A stretch of 64,000 bases of DNA, from assembly GCF_030269365.1 (NCBI RefSeq), contig NZ_BSTF01000005.1, forward strand, positions 186,001 through 250,000, given 5' to 3'. Position numbers and translations under genes: made by a program. The notes beneath the pieces are model-generated. The model ran no database searches and was not told where the DNA came from. It saw nothing but the letters and a program-made list of their open reading frames with translations. Each line of letters opens with the position of its first letter. Position 1 is the stretch's first letter. The DNA comes from Lentzea sp. NBRC 102530. GTDB taxonomy: Bacteria > Actinomycetota > Actinomycetes > Mycobacteriales > Pseudonocardiaceae. Below, piece by piece: positions 39,806-49,860 of the stretch.

Positions 39806-41137
39806 ATGACGCTCGCGATCACCCCCAGCACCACCACGGCGGTTCCGGCTGTCGTCGGCGCCGACCTGCGCGTTCCGCTGGTCACCGGAGAGCGCGTCAC
39901 CTACGCCAACCTCGACCACGCGGCCTCCGCGCCGTGTCTGCAGGAGGTGCGCGACGCCGTCGACGAGCTGCTGCCCTGGTACGCCAGCGTGCACCGCGGT
40001 GCCGGGTTCGCCTCGCAGGTCTCGACCCGCGTCTACGAGCAGGCCCGCGACCGCATCCGCCGGTTCGTCGGGGCGCACGCGTCCGACGCCGTCGTCTTCA
40101 CCCGCAACACCACGGACTCGCTGAACCTGTTGGCGCGCAGCGTTCCCAAGAACACCGCCGTCGTCCTGTTCGACAGCGAGCACCACGCGGCGCTGCTGCC
40201 GTGGAGGGGTCCCAACGTTCAGCGGATCACCGCACCTTCTTCGTCCGGCGCTGCAGTCGTCGCGCTGGACCGGGCTCTTGCCGCCGCCCCGGTCGGCCCG
40301 AGGCTCGTGATCGTCACCGGGGCGTCCAACGTCACGGGGGAGCTGTGGCCGGTCGCCGAGCTCGCGAAGGTCGCCCGCCGGCACGGCGCGCGGATCGCGC
40401 TCGACGCCGCCCAGCTCGCCCCGCACCGCCCGATCAACGCCCGTGAGCTGGGCGTCGACTACATCGCGTTCTCCGGCCACAAGATCTACGCCCCGTTCGG
40501 CGCGGGCGTGCTGGTCGGCCGTGCGGACTGGCTCCAGCAGGCCCAGCCGTACCTGGTCGGTGGCGGCGCGACCTCCAAGGTCACCGACCACGGCGACCGC
40601 CTGGGCGTGGCCTGGTCCGCGGTGCCCGAGCGGCACGAGGCAGGCAGCCCGAACGTCGTCGGCGTGCACGCCCTGGCCGCGGCCTGCGAGATCCTGTCGC
40701 GGCACTGGGAGCAGACGATCGCGCACGAGCAGGAGCTGCTGGTTCGGCTGCGCGAGGGCCTGCGCACGATCCCCGGCTTCCGCGAGCTGAAGATCCTCAC
40801 CGACGCCGACAAGGTCGGTGTCGTGAGCTTCACGGTCTCCGGCTTCGACGCCGGTTTCCTCGCCGCCGCGCTGTCCGCCGAGTACGGCATCGGCGTGCGC
40901 GACGGGGCGTTCTGCGCGCACGTCATCGTGGGCCGCCTGGTCAAGCAGGTCGGATCGCACGAGCAGCGTGCGGTGCGGGCGTCGATCGGCCTCGGCACCA
41001 CGGCCGAGCACGTGGACCGTCTCGTGGCCGCGCTGCGCTCGCTCGTGACCGAAGGTCCGAAGTGGACCTACACCCAGCAGGACGGCCGCTGGGTGCCCGA
41101 GGACGACGGCCGAACCCTGCCGCCGTTCCTCGCGTAG
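39806..41137 (+). CDS. class V aminotransferase / cysteine desulfurase-like protein
   Basis: A 443-residue fold-type I PLP enzyme. It opens with YANLDHAASAPC, the class V substrate-binding start. HHAALLPWRG holds the His stacked on PLP (about residue 133). The PLP lysine is in DYIAFSGHKIYAPFGAGVLVG (about 230). The C-terminus includes GIGVRDGAFCAHVIVGR, with a Cys in a position comparable to SufS-like enzymes. ATG at 39806 has GGAGG at seven bases. Control by a SAM-IV riboswitch suggests a role in sulfur amino-acid metabolism, perhaps sulfur mobilisation from cysteine. The exact substrate is not proven. Confidence 0.85.
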   Translation: MTLAITPSTTTAVPAVVGADLRVPLVTGERVTYANLDHAASAPCLQEVRDAVDELLPWYASVHRGAGFASQVSTRVYEQARDRIRRFVGAHASDAVVFTRNTTDSLNLLARSVPKNTAVVLFDSEHHAALLPWRGPNVQRITAPSSSGAAVVALDRALAAAPVGPRLVIVTGASNVTGELWPVAELAKVARRHGARIALDAAQLAPHRPINARELGVDYIAFSGHKIYAPFGAGVLVGRADWLQQAQPYLVGGGATSKVTDHGDRLGVAWSAVPERHEAGSPNVVGVHALAAACEILSRHWEQTIAHEQELLVRLREGLRTIPGFRELKILTDADKVGVVSFTVSGFDAGFLAAALSAEYGIGVRDGAFCAHVIVGRLVKQVGSHEQRAVRASIGLGTTAEHVDRLVAALRSLVTEGPKWTYTQQDGRWVPEDDGRTLPPFLA

Positions 41138-41160
41138 TCCCTGTAGTGGACAATGACCTG

Positions 41161-41940
41161 GTGAGTGACGAGTCCAAGGCCGCGGAGAAGGCCGCTGAGA
41201 AACCTGCCGAGGCGCAGGTCAGCGAGCCTGAGACGGTCGCGACTCCGGTGATCGAGGTACCCGTCGGGGACGAGCCCGCGAAGTCCTCGGCCGAGGCGGA
41301 CGACGACGAGGACGAGGGTTTCTCGTTCACGGGGTCGCTGCCGGAGCTGAAGACGAAGGTCCTCGCGGTCCTGGCGGCCGGCGTGCTGGCCCTGGACGTG
41401 CTCACGAAGGTCGTGTCCGTGGCGTTCCTGGAGGACGCGGACCCGATCCAGCTGTTCGGCGGCGTGCTGTACCTGACGTTCGTGCGCAACCCCGGTGCCG
41501 CGTTCGGCGTGGGCGAGGGCATGACGTGGGTGCTGGCGCTGATCGCGATGGGTGTCGCCGGGTTCATCTACTGGATCTCGCGCAACCTCCGCTCCCAGGG
41601 CTGGGCCGTCGGCCTCGGCCTGGTGCTCGGCGGTGCCGTCGGCAACCTCGCCGACCGCCTGTTCCGCGAGCCCGGCCCGATGCGCGGCCACGTCGTGGAC
41701 TTCCTCTCGCTGTTCGACCCGTACGGCCGGGTGTGGCCCGTGTTCAACGTCGCCGACATGGCGATCGTGGGCGGCGGTGCGACGATCATCGTGCTCGCGC
41801 TGATGAGGCACGACTACGACGGCACCGTGCACGAGGACGATCCCGAGCCGGTCGCCGCACCCGTTGCCGAGCCCGTCTCCGCGCCGGACGCCGAGCAGGA
41901 GCAGGTCCCGGCACCGGACAGCCTCCAGGAATCCAAGTAG
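41161..41940 (+). CDS. lspA: lipoprotein signal peptidase
   Basis: A 259-residue LspA, longer than the usual 160-200 because of an acidic N-terminal extension (about 55 residues) and a Pro/Glu-rich C-terminal tail (about 35). Four membrane segments form the core. Family motifs are [28 protein letters not shown] with the first catalytic Asp, and [15 protein letters not shown] with the second. It cleaves the signal peptide of diacylglyceryl-modified prolipoproteins. GTG at 41161 follows GACAAT by six bases, again compatible with a leaderless start. Confidence 0.93.
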   Translation: MSDESKAAEKAAEKPAEAQVSEPETVATPVIEVPVGDEPAKSSAEADDDEDEGFSFTGSLPELKTKVLAVLAAGVLALDVLTKVVSVAFLEDADPIQLFGGVLYLTFVRNPGAAFGVGEGMTWVLALIAMGVAGFIYWISRNLRSQGWAVGLGLVLGGAVGNLADRLFREPGPMRGHVVDFLSLFDPYGRVWPVFNVADMAIVGGGATIIVLALMRHDYDGTVHEDDPEPVAAPVAEPVSAPDAEQEQVPAPDSLQESK

Positions 41941-41992
41941 CAACCCGGCGCCGCGAGGCGTCCCAGAGCAAGTGAAAGTCGAGGCCCCGCGC

Positions 41993-42922
41993 GTGAGCGG
42001 ATACCGAACGCTGCCGATTCCCGACGGTCTGGACGGCATGCGCGTCGACGCCGGCCTCGCGAAGCTGCTCGGCCTGTCCCGCACCGCCGTCGCGGCCATC
42101 GCCGACGCCGACGACGTGCTGGTCGACGGCCGGGTCGTGGGCAAGTCCGACCGGCTGACCGCCGGGTCGATGCTCGAGATCACGCTGCCCGCGCCGCCGC
42201 AGCCGATCACCGTGCAGGCCATCCCGGTCGAGGGCCTGGAGATCATCCACGAGGACGACGACATCATCGTCGTCGACAAGCCCGTCGGCGTCGCCGTGCA
42301 CCCGTCGCCCGGCTGGACCGGCCCGACCGTCGTGGGCGGGCTCGCCGCCGCCGGTCACCGCGTCGCCACGTCCGGTGCCGCCGAACGCCAGGGCGTCGTG
42401 CACCGGCTCGACGTCGGCACGACCGGCGTGATGGTGGTCGCGAAGTCCGAATCCGCTTACTCGGCTTTGAAGCACGCCTTCAAGGAGCGGACCGTCGACA
42501 AGGTCTACCACGCGATCGTGCAGGGCCACCCGGACCCGATCAAGGGCACCATCGACGCGCCGATCGACCGTCACCCGAAGCACGACTACAAGTTCGCGGT
42601 GATGAACTCCGGCAAGCCGTCCATCACGCACTACGAGGTGATGGAGGCGTTCCGCGCCGCCTCTCTCGTCGAGGTGCACCTGGAGACCGGCCGCACGCAC
42701 CAGATCCGCGTGCACTTCTCCGCGCTGCACCACCCGTGCGTGGGCGACCTGACGTACGGCGCCGACCCGACGCTGGCCAAGCGTCTGGGTGTGACGCGGC
42801 AGTGGCTGCACGCGCACCAGCTCGGGTTCCACCACCCCGGCACCGGCGAGTGGGTCACGTTCACGTCGGCCTACCCGGAAGACCTCGCCACGGCGTTGGA
42901 GAAGCTGCGCGAAGAAGGCTGA
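41993..42922 (+). CDS. rluD: RluA-family 23S rRNA pseudouridine synthase
   Basis: A 309-residue pseudouridine synthase. An S4 domain occupies about residues 15-75 ([20 protein letters not shown]). The catalytic domain has the HRLD motif in [19 protein letters not shown] (catalytic Asp about residue 141), [11 protein letters not shown], and [11 protein letters not shown] near the end. Two GTG starts are possible: 41993 with CGAGG eight bases upstream (chosen, matches usual length) and 41972. It follows lspA as in mycobacteria. The exact uridines are inferred from the RluD family. Confidence 0.9.
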   Translation: MSGYRTLPIPDGLDGMRVDAGLAKLLGLSRTAVAAIADADDVLVDGRVVGKSDRLTAGSMLEITLPAPPQPITVQAIPVEGLEIIHEDDDIIVVDKPVGVAVHPSPGWTGPTVVGGLAAAGHRVATSGAAERQGVVHRLDVGTTGVMVVAKSESAYSALKHAFKERTVDKVYHAIVQGHPDPIKGTIDAPIDRHPKHDYKFAVMNSGKPSITHYEVMEAFRAASLVEVHLETGRTHQIRVHFSALHHPCVGDLTYGADPTLAKRLGVTRQWLHAHQLGFHHPGTGEWVTFTSAYPEDLATALEKLREEG

Positions 42923-42959
42923 TTGCGTCTGAGTAAATCACCGGTTGATGACGTTGCAC

Positions 42960-42998
42960 TTGATGTTAATCGGTGTGCTCAATAGCGTTTCGGTCATG
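42960..42998 (+). promoter_or_regulatory. leaderless promoter TTGATG/TAGCGT
   Basis: TTGATG (42960-42965), exactly 17 bases, TAGCGT (42983-42988), seven bases, ATG at 42996. It is the clearest complete leaderless promoter in the window. Confidence 0.7.
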
Positions 42999-43586
42999 CA
43001 CCTGACCATCCTCGCGGCCTCGGGCCGCACCGGTTCCGCCCTCACCCGCCAGGCCCTCGACCGCGGTCACACCGTCACCGCGATCGCCCGCGACGTCTCG
43101 CGCATCGCCCTCGACCACCCGAACCTCCGCAAGGTCACGGGCGACGCGAGCGGACCGTTGACCGTCGACCCCGGCACGGTCGTCCTGTCCGGCCTCGGCA
43201 CCGACCGCCCCGGCGTGCTCTCCGAGGGCGCACAGGCCGTCATCGCCGCAGGTCCGCGCCGGATCATCTGGCTCGGCGCGTACGGCACGGGCGCCTCGGC
43301 CCAGGCGGCGGGCGAGGGCGCCGAGGTCCTGTGGAAGTTCTTCGGCGACCGCATCCCGGACAAGGTCGCGGCCGACGACGCCGTCCTCGCCGCCGGCGGC
43401 ACCGTGTTCCACGCGGGCGTGCTCACCGACGAGCCCTACCGGCCCGGCCGCACGGTCGGCCTCGACGAGGCGCCGCCGTTCGACCTGGGCGCGAAGATCA
43501 GCCGGGAGACCGTGGCCGCCGCGATGCTCGACGAGGCCGAGAACCCCCGCTTCGCCGGCGCGGTGGCGTTGCCGCTAGCGGGCTAG
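42996..43586 (+). CDS. NAD(P)-binding protein (atypical SDR, NmrA/SDR_a5-like)
   Basis: A 196-residue Rossmann-fold protein starting HLTILAASGRTGSALTRQAL, the TGxxGxxG-like loop of atypical SDRs. IIWLGAYGTG is a typical strand-turn, and there is no YxxxK pair in the expected place, so it may sense or use NAD(P)H rather than act as a classical dehydrogenase. The ATG at 42996 is chosen from the leaderless promoter; a longer frame from 42945 would read through the -35 and -10 elements. It ends 12 bases inside the convergent LysR gene. Confidence 0.78.
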   Translation: MHLTILAASGRTGSALTRQALDRGHTVTAIARDVSRIALDHPNLRKVTGDASGPLTVDPGTVVLSGLGTDRPGVLSEGAQAVIAAGPRRIIWLGAYGTGASAQAAGEGAEVLWKFFGDRIPDKVAADDAVLAAGGTVFHAGVLTDEPYRPGRTVGLDEAPPFDLGAKISRETVAAAMLDEAENPRFAGAVALPLAG

Positions 43587-44471
43587 CGCCTGCTCGACGA
43601 TCTCCCCGACCTGCTCGCGCAACCACGCGTGAGCGAGGTCCGAGTCGTACCGCTGGTGCCAGTTGCAGTGGATCGGCGCCTCCGGTGACTCGACCGGCAA
43701 CGGCCGTGTGACCAGCCCGAACGCCTCGATCAACGGTCCGCACAGGATCGTCGTCGTGGTGACGAGCGCATCACTGGCCGCCGCGATCTGCAACGCCGAG
43801 TGCACCGTCGCCACCGTCGCGATCACCTTGCGCCGCAACCCGTCCCGTTCCAGCACCGCGTCGATCGACGCGCTGAACCGCCCCCGCCGTGACACCACCA
43901 CGTGCGGATAGGTCGCATACGCGCGCAGATCCAGTTCGTCGCACGGATGCCCACGCCGCATCACCACGGCGAGCGGATCGGTCCCGAGCGTCTCCGACCG
44001 GTACTCGGGCAGGTCCGGCACCCCACCCCCGAGTTCGAGGTCCACCCGCCCGTGCCGCAGGTCGTCGGTGTCGCCGGAGTGCTCGGCCAGCACCCGCAAC
44101 CGCACGCCGGGCGCCCGTTCCGCGACCCGCCCGACCAGAGCCGGCACCACCGACGAGGCGAGGGCGTCGTGACACCGCACCGTGAACGTCCGCTCCAACC
44201 CGTCCAGGTCCAGCTCCCGGCTGGGCGCCAGCACGGCGTTGGCCTCCCGCACCAGCCGCCGCACCTCCTCGGCGATCCCGAGGGCGTACGGCGTGGGCGT
44301 CATCGTGTGGCCGGTCCGCACGAGGATGTCGTCGCCGGTCACCTTCCGGATCCGCCCGAGCGTCCGGCTGACCGCGGGCGACGACAGGTGCAGCCGTTCC
44401 GCCGCCCCCATCACGCTGCCCTCCTCGAGGAGGGCGTCCAGCACGACCAGCAGGTTCAGATCCGCTTGCAT
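43575..44471 (-). CDS. LysR family transcriptional regulator
   Basis: A 298-residue LysR-type regulator. The winged helix-turn-helix is at residues about 2-62 (LLVVLDALLEEGSVMGAAER, LHLSSPAVSRTLGRIRKVTGD). The effector-binding domain covers about 90-295. ATG at 44471 (MQADLNLLVV) is the likely start; ATG at 44480 adds three residues. It diverges from the inositol-monophosphatase-like gene with only about 20 bases between starts, so it probably controls that gene from a site overlapping both. Confidence 0.88.
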   Translation of the reverse strand: MQADLNLLVVLDALLEEGSVMGAAERLHLSSPAVSRTLGRIRKVTGDDILVRTGHTMTPTPYALGIAEEVRRLVREANAVLAPSRELDLDGLERTFTVRCHDALASSVVPALVGRVAERAPGVRLRVLAEHSGDTDDLRHGRVDLELGGGVPDLPEYRSETLGTDPLAVVMRRGHPCDELDLRAYATYPHVVVSRRGRFSASIDAVLERDGLRRKVIATVATVHSALQIAAASDALVTTTTILCGPLIEAFGLVTRPLPVESPEAPIHCNWHQRYDSDLAHAWLREQVGEIVEQALAR

Positions 44472-44493
44472 GACCGTCATCTTGGAGGAAGCC

Positions 44494-45258
44494 ATGATCG
44501 CCGCCACCACCGCAGCCGTTCGCGCCGCCGGCGCCCGCATGCTGAAGCGTTACTCGACGGAGTCCCGCACCTCGTCTCTCGCCGAGATCGTCGCTGCCGT
44601 CCAGGCCAACGACGCCGCCGTCGTCGACCTGCTCGAACCCGCGCTGAAGGAGATCAACCCGCAGGCCCGCTGGCTCGACGACGAACACGGCTCCGGCCCG
44701 CTGCCCGACGGCGAGTGGTGGCTGATCGACCCGGTCGGCGGCAACATGAACGCCGTCCACGGCATGACCGACTGGAACATCGGCGTCAGCCTCGTCCGCG
44801 ACGGCCGCCCGGTCCTGGCCGTCCTCCACTTCCCGCTGTTCGACGAGATGTTCACCGCCACCGAGGGCGGAGGGGCGTTCCTCAACGGCGTCCGCATCGG
44901 CGTCTCGGACAAGACCGAGCTGAACGGCGCCCTGGTCGGCACCGGCCAGGCGCAGCCAGGTCAGGGCCCGGAGATGGCCGACCGGGTCGGCACCTCCTAC
45001 GCGGCGATGGCCAAGCACGCCCTGTACGTGCGCATCTCCGTTCCGGTCAGCCACCAGCTCGCACAGGTGGCGGCGGGACGCATGGACGCGCACTGGCAGT
45101 ACGACAACGTGCGCGCGCATGCCTCAGGTGTGTTGTTGGTGCAGGAAGCAGGCGGCACGGTCACGGACCTCGACGGCAAGCCGTGGGACCTGACCACGCG
45201 TGAGTACCTCGCGGCCGCACCGGGCGTGCACGCCAAGGCGCTGGAAGTGCTCGGTTAG
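44494..45258 (+). CDS. inositol-monophosphatase-like protein with altered metal site
   Basis: A 254-residue member of the IMPase superfamily by overall pattern: WWLIDPVGGNMNAVHG corresponds to the W-x-x-DPIDGTxNF motif, GGGAFLNGVRI to the glycine loop, and VLLVQEAGGTVTDLDGKPW to the C-terminal motif. In DPIDGT the second metal-binding Asp is Gly here (DPVGGN), and the C-terminal WDxAAG reads YDNVRAHASG. The enzyme may have lost or changed phosphatase activity. ATG at 44494 has GGAGGAA at the right spacing. It diverges from LysR and ends four bases inside the next convergent gene. Confidence 0.8.
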   Translation: MIAATTAAVRAAGARMLKRYSTESRTSSLAEIVAAVQANDAAVVDLLEPALKEINPQARWLDDEHGSGPLPDGEWWLIDPVGGNMNAVHGMTDWNIGVSLVRDGRPVLAVLHFPLFDEMFTATEGGGAFLNGVRIGVSDKTELNGALVGTGQAQPGQGPEMADRVGTSYAAMAKHALYVRISVPVSHQLAQVAAGRMDAHWQYDNVRAHASGVLLVQEAGGTVTDLDGKPWDLTTREYLAAAPGVHAKALEVLG

Positions 45259-46091
45259 TCCTCGACGGTCCACACGAGGGTGTTGAGGTCGACCTCGGGC
45301 CGCACGCTCCACCGGACCTGGATGATCTCGGTCGCGTCCGGCAGCACGAACACGCTGTGCCCGCCCGCGGTCTCGCCGGGCTGCACACCGAGCTTGTGCG
45401 CGGGCCGTGACGACAGCGACACCGGCGCCTTCGTCACGGTCTCGCCGGTCTTCGTCACCAGCACCAGGTACATGTCCGGCAGCGAGGTGTAGGCGACCTG
45501 CGAGGTGTTCGTCACCTCGGTGTGCACGACCACGGCCCGTTCGCCCTCGGCGAGCTTGTAGCCGGCGGCGGTGAACAGGAAGTCGGCCGGGTCCACGACC
45601 TCGACCAGTTGGATCGACAGGCGGGCGCCCTCGAGGCTGTCCGCCTCCAGCGCCGAACCGACCTTGCCGGTCCGCGACACGACCGGCTTGGGCTGCGGCT
45701 GGTCCGCGCGCACCCACCCGGCGGACTGGGGCGGGCCCCACGTCTGCTGGGGCTGCGGCTGGGCCGGGAACGGCTGGCTGACCGGCCCCTGCGGACCGTA
45801 CGGCTGCTGCACCGGGTGCGGCCCGCTCTGGTGCACGGCGTACGGACCGGACGGCGGCGGGCCCAGGTAGTTGCCGTACGCGGCGGCGTTCGCCAACGCC
45901 CTGCGCAGGCCGTTCGGGTCGCACTCCACGCCCACCAGCAACGGCAGGCCGCTGCCCGAGAGCGTGATCAGGCGCATGGCGGCCTCGCGCGGGTCCATGC
46001 CCAGGCGCTGGGCGATCTCGTGCACGGCGGCGCGGCCCGACTCGGCGAGAACGGCGAGCAGGCGAGCGTCTACGGGATCGGGGGCCACCAC
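45255..46091 (-). CDS. Lrp/AsnC-type HTH fused to a Pro/Gln-rich linker and a DUF4352-like domain
   Basis: A 278-residue protein with an unusual plan. Residues about 5-45 are an AsnC-type helix-turn-helix (DARLLAVLAESGRAAVHEIA, QRLGMDPREAAMRLITLS). Residues about 70-130 are a Pro/Gln/Gly-rich linker (HPVQQPYGPQGPVSQPFPAQ). Residues about 150-278 form an immunoglobulin-like DUF4352-type domain (VVVHTEVTNTSQVAYTSLPD) usually found outside the membrane. No membrane segment separates them. GTG at 46091 follows TAGCGT by seven bases (leaderless). Function unknown. Confidence 0.6.
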   Translation of the reverse strand: MVAPDPVDARLLAVLAESGRAAVHEIAQRLGMDPREAAMRLITLSGSGLPLLVGVECDPNGLRRALANAAAYGNYLGPPPSGPYAVHQSGPHPVQQPYGPQGPVSQPFPAQPQPQQTWGPPQSAGWVRADQPQPKPVVSRTGKVGSALEADSLEGARLSIQLVEVVDPADFLFTAAGYKLAEGERAVVVHTEVTNTSQVAYTSLPDMYLVLVTKTGETVTKAPVSLSSRPAHKLGVQPGETAGGHSVFVLPDATEIIQVRWSVRPEVDLNTLVWTVED

Positions 46092-46104
46092 GAAAAGAAC
46101 GCTA
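46089..46104 (-). promoter_or_regulatory. leaderless promoter of the HTH/DUF4352 gene
   Basis: On the minus strand TAGCGT (46104-46099), seven bases, then GTG GTG. The same hexamer and spacing precede the NAD(P)-binding gene at 42996. Confidence 0.5.
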
Positions 46105-46302
46105 CCCGCCGCTCTGGATCACGGCGCCACCGCGTACCCGATCGAGATCAAGGCGACAAGTCCGGCAGTGCCACCTGGCGGTTTGTCCTCTGGGGCGTGC
46201 CGGTCGTGATGAGCGGTCCGCTCAGGCTGTAGGGTTGGCTGGCGCTTGGACGTGATAGTCCCTTGGTCGCGCGAAAACGCTTGCTACACAAGGGGGTTGC
46301 CC

Positions 46303-49300
46303 GTGGCGGACTCGTTTGTGCACCTGCACGTGCACACCGAGTACTCGATGCTCGACGGCGCGGCCAAGGTCGCCCCGCTGTTCGAGGAGGCCGGCCGGCT
46401 CGGCATGACGGCGGTCGGCATGAGCGACCACGGCAACATGTACGGCTCCGACGAGTTCTACCAAACGGCGCAGAAGACCGGCATCAAGCCGATCATCGGC
46501 ATCGAGGCCTACCTCGCGCCGCACAACCGCCTGCACAAGAAGCCGGTCTTCTGGGGCGACCCGGGCCAGCGCGGCGACGACATCTCCGGTGCGGGTGCCT
46601 ACACGCACATGACGATGTGGGCGCGCAACGCGGACGGCCTGCGGAACCTCTTCCGGCTGCACACCGAGGCGAGCAAGACGGGCTACTACTACAAGCCCCG
46701 CATGGACCGCGAACTCGTCGCGGAGCACGCGAACGGCATCATCGCGACGACGGGCTGCCCGTCCGGCGAGGTGCAGACCCGGCTGCGGCTCGGGCACACC
46801 GCCGAGGCGCTGCAGGCGGCGGCCGACTACCAGGACATCTTCGGCAAGGAGAACTTCTTCCTGGAGTTGATGGACCACGGTCTCGACATCGAGACCAGGG
46901 TCCGCGAGGGCCTGCTGGAGATCAGCAAGAAGCTCGGCATCCCGCCGCTCGCGACCAACGACAGCCACTACGTCACCAAGGACCAGGCGGACACGCACTC
47001 GGCGTTGCTCTGCGTGCAGTCCGGCAAGATGCTCACGGACCCGAACAGGTTCAAGTTCGACGGCGACGGTTACTACCTGAAGTCGGCCGAGGACATGCGG
47101 CAGATCTGGAAGGACCTGCCGGAGGCGTGCGACAACACGCTGCTCGTCGCGGAGATGGTCGAGTCCTACGACGACATCTGGAGCATCAAGGACCGGATCC
47201 CGAACTTCGAGGTCCCCGAGGGCGAGGACCAGGCGTCGTGGTTCCGCAAGGAGATCCGGCGCGGCCTCGAGTGGCGGTTCCGCGGCTCCGAGGTGCCGGA
47301 CGAGTACATCAAGCGCTGTGACTACGAGGCCCAGGTCATCATCGACAAGGGCTTCCCGGCGTACTTCCTCATCGTCGCCGACCTCATCAACTACGCCCGC
47401 AGCGTCGGCATCCGCGTCGGCCCCGGCCGTGGTTCCGCGGCGGGCGCCGCCGTGTCGTGGGCGATGGGCATCACGAACATCGACCCGATCCCGCACGGTC
47501 TGCTGTTCGAGCGGTTCCTGAACCCCGAGCGCACCGCCATGCCCGACATCGACATCGACTTCGACGACCGCCGTCGAGGCGAGATGATCCGGTACGCGAG
47601 CGAGAAGTACGGCGCCGACAAGGTCGCCCAGGTGATCACGTTCGGCACCATTAAGACCAAGGCGGCGCTGAAGGACTCGGCGCGTGTCCACCACGGTCAG
47701 CCGGGCTTCGCGATCGCCGACAAGATCTCCAAGGCGCTGCCGCCGCCGATCATGGCGAAGGACATCCCGCTCAACGGCATCATCAACAAGAGCCACCCGC
47801 GCTACGGCGAGGCCGCCGAGGTCCGCTCGCTGCTCGAGACCGACGTGCAGGTGAAGGAGATCTTCGACACCGCGCTCGGGCTCGAGGGCCTGATCCGCAA
47901 CGCCGGTGTGCACGCGTGTGCGGTCATCATGTCGAAGGACCCGCTGTCCGACTCCATCCCGCTCTGGTACCGCGACGACGGCTCGTTCATCACCGGCTGG
48001 GACTACCCGTCGTGCGAGAACATCGGCCTGCTCAAGATGGACTTCCTCGGGCTGCGCAACCTGACGGTCATGGGCGACGCCATCGAGAACATCGAGATGA
48101 ACCGGGGCAAGGACGCGGTCCCGGACTTCGACACGCTCCCGATGGACGACCCGGAGACGTACGCGCTGCTCGGCCGCGGTGACACGCTGGGTGTGTTCCA
48201 GCTGGACGGTGGCCCCATGCGCGACCTGCTGCGCCGCATGCAGCCGACGTCGTTCGAGGACATCGTCGCGGTCGGCGCGCTGTACCGCCCCGGCCCGATG
48301 GGCGTGAACGCGCACAACGACTACGCGGACCGCAAGAACGGCCGTCAAGAGGTCAAGCCGATCCACCCGCAGCTCGCCGAGCCGCTCAAGGAGATCCTCG
48401 GCGAGACGCACGGTCTGATCGTCTACCAAGAGCAGATCATGTTCATCGCCCAGGAGGTCGCCGGGTACTCCATGGGCCGAGCGGACGTGCTCCGCAAGGC
48501 GATGGGCAAGAAGAAGGCCGAGGTCCTCGCGAAGGAGTTCGAGGGCTTCCAGGCGGGTATGCGGGCCGACCCGCGTGGTTTCTCCGACGAGGCGATCCAG
48601 GCGCTGTGGGACACGATCCTCCCGTTCGCCGGCTACGCGTTCAACAAGTCGCACGCCGCCGCGTACGGCCTGATCTCGTACTGGACCGCGTACCTCAAGG
48701 CGAACTTCCGCGCCGAGTACATGGCCGCGCTGCTCACCTCCGTCGGTGACAACAAGGACAAGTCGGCCGTCTACCTCGCGGAGTGCCGCCGCCTCGGCAT
48801 CAAGGTGCTGCCGCCGGACGTCAACGAGTCCGCGCTGCGGTTCTCCGCGGTCGGCACCGACATCCGCTTCGGCCTGGGCGCGATCCGCAACGTCGGCGCG
48901 AACGTCGTCGAGTCGATCATCAAGACGCGCAAGGAGAAGGGCAACTACACGTCCTTCACGGACTTCATGGACAAGTCCGAACTCGTCGCCTGCAACAAGC
49001 GCGTCATCGAGTCGCTGATCAAGGCGGGCGCGTTCGACTCGTTCGGACACCCGCGCCTCGCGTTGATCCAGGTGCACGAGGACGCGGTCGACGCGGTCGT
49101 GCCGATCAAGCGCAAGGAGGCCGAAGGTCAGTTCGACCTCTTCGGCGGCGACAGCGCGGACGACCAGGACGACAGCACGTCCCCGTTGGCGCACCTCAAG
49201 TTCGGCACCGAGGAGTACCCGCGCAAGCAGATGCTCAGCCTCGAGAAGGAGATGCTGGGCCTCTACGTCTCCTCGCACCCCCTCGACGGTGCCGAGCGGA

Positions 49301-49860
49301 TCCTGCGCAAGTTCGCGCCGCGCCCGATCGCCGTCGTGCTCGACGACCCGCCCAAGGAAGGCGAGCTGATCGTCTCGGGCATGATCTCGTCGATCGAGCG
49401 CCGGGTGAACAAGAACGGCCTGCCGTGGGCGATCACGGTCATCGAGGACCTGGACGCGTCCATCGAGGTGCTGTTCTTCCCGAAGTCGTACGAGGTGCTG
49501 CGCGACGACCTCGAACTCGACTCCGCCGTCTGCGTCAAGGGCCGGGTGAACTGGCGCGAGGACAAGATGGCGATCTTCGGTGACGGGGTCGTGCCGCTCG
49601 ACATCAGCGACGCCGAGGCGAACCCCGGCGCGGACCCGCCTCTCGTCCTCGGCCTGCACACCAGGACGCTGACGCCCGAGCTGATCGAAGAGCTCAAGAT
49701 GGTGTTCAAGTCGCACGAGGGGCAGGTCGCCGTGCACCTGGAGGTGCAGAAGCGCGACAAGTCGAAGGAAATGCTGGTCGTGGACAACTTCCGGGTCAGC
49801 ACGACGCCGTCGCTCTTCGGTGACCTCAAGACGATCCGCGGCGTGACGATCCACCGCTAA
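46303..49860 (+). CDS. dnaE: DNA polymerase III alpha subunit
   Basis: A 1185-residue replicative polymerase of the DnaE1 class. The PHP domain starts [19 protein letters not shown] and keeps the metal-binding His/Asp pattern ([16 protein letters not shown]), consistent with intrinsic proofreading. The polymerase aspartates are in [17 protein letters not shown] (about residue 411) and in the preceding [16 protein letters not shown]. Helix-hairpin-helix ([13 protein letters not shown]) and OB domains ([20 protein letters not shown]) follow. GTG at 46303 has AAGGGGG at the right distance. The promoter probably includes TAGGGT near 46231. Its stop overlaps the convergent oxidoreductase gene (CTAA). 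Confidence 0.96.
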   Translation: MADSFVHLHVHTEYSMLDGAAKVAPLFEEAGRLGMTAVGMSDHGNMYGSDEFYQTAQKTGIKPIIGIEAYLAPHNRLHKKPVFWGDPGQRGDDISGAGAYTHMTMWARNADGLRNLFRLHTEASKTGYYYKPRMDRELVAEHANGIIATTGCPSGEVQTRLRLGHTAEALQAAADYQDIFGKENFFLELMDHGLDIETRVREGLLEISKKLGIPPLATNDSHYVTKDQADTHSALLCVQSGKMLTDPNRFKFDGDGYYLKSAEDMRQIWKDLPEACDNTLLVAEMVESYDDIWSIKDRIPNFEVPEGEDQASWFRKEIRRGLEWRFRGSEVPDEYIKRCDYEAQVIIDKGFPAYFLIVADLINYARSVGIRVGPGRGSAAGAAVSWAMGITNIDPIPHGLLFERFLNPERTAMPDIDIDFDDRRRGEMIRYASEKYGADKVAQVITFGTIKTKAALKDSARVHHGQPGFAIADKISKALPPPIMAKDIPLNGIINKSHPRYGEAAEVRSLLETDVQVKEIFDTALGLEGLIRNAGVHACAVIMSKDPLSDSIPLWYRDDGSFITGWDYPSCENIGLLKMDFLGLRNLTVMGDAIENIEMNRGKDAVPDFDTLPMDDPETYALLGRGDTLGVFQLDGGPMRDLLRRMQPTSFEDIVAVGALYRPGPMGVNAHNDYADRKNGRQEVKPIHPQLAEPLKEILGETHGLIVYQEQIMFIAQEVAGYSMGRADVLRKAMGKKKAEVLAKEFEGFQAGMRADPRGFSDEAIQALWDTILPFAGYAFNKSHAAAYGLISYWTAYLKANFRAEYMAALLTSVGDNKDKSAVYLAECRRLGIKVLPPDVNESALRFSAVGTDIRFGLGAIRNVGANVVESIIKTRKEKGNYTSFTDFMDKSELVACNKRVIESLIKAGAFDSFGHPRLALIQVHEDAVDAVVPIKRKEAEGQFDLFGGDSADDQDDSTSPLAHLKFGTEEYPRKQMLSLEKEMLGLYVSSHPLDGAERILRKFAPRPIAVVLDDPPKEGELIVSGMISSIERRVNKNGLPWAITVIEDLDASIEVLFFPKSYEVLRDDLELDSAVCVKGRVNWREDKMAIFGDGVVPLDISDAEANPGADPPLVLGLHTRTLTPELIEELKMVFKSHEGQVAVHLEVQKRDKSKEMLVVDNFRVSTTPSLFGDLKTIRGVTIHR

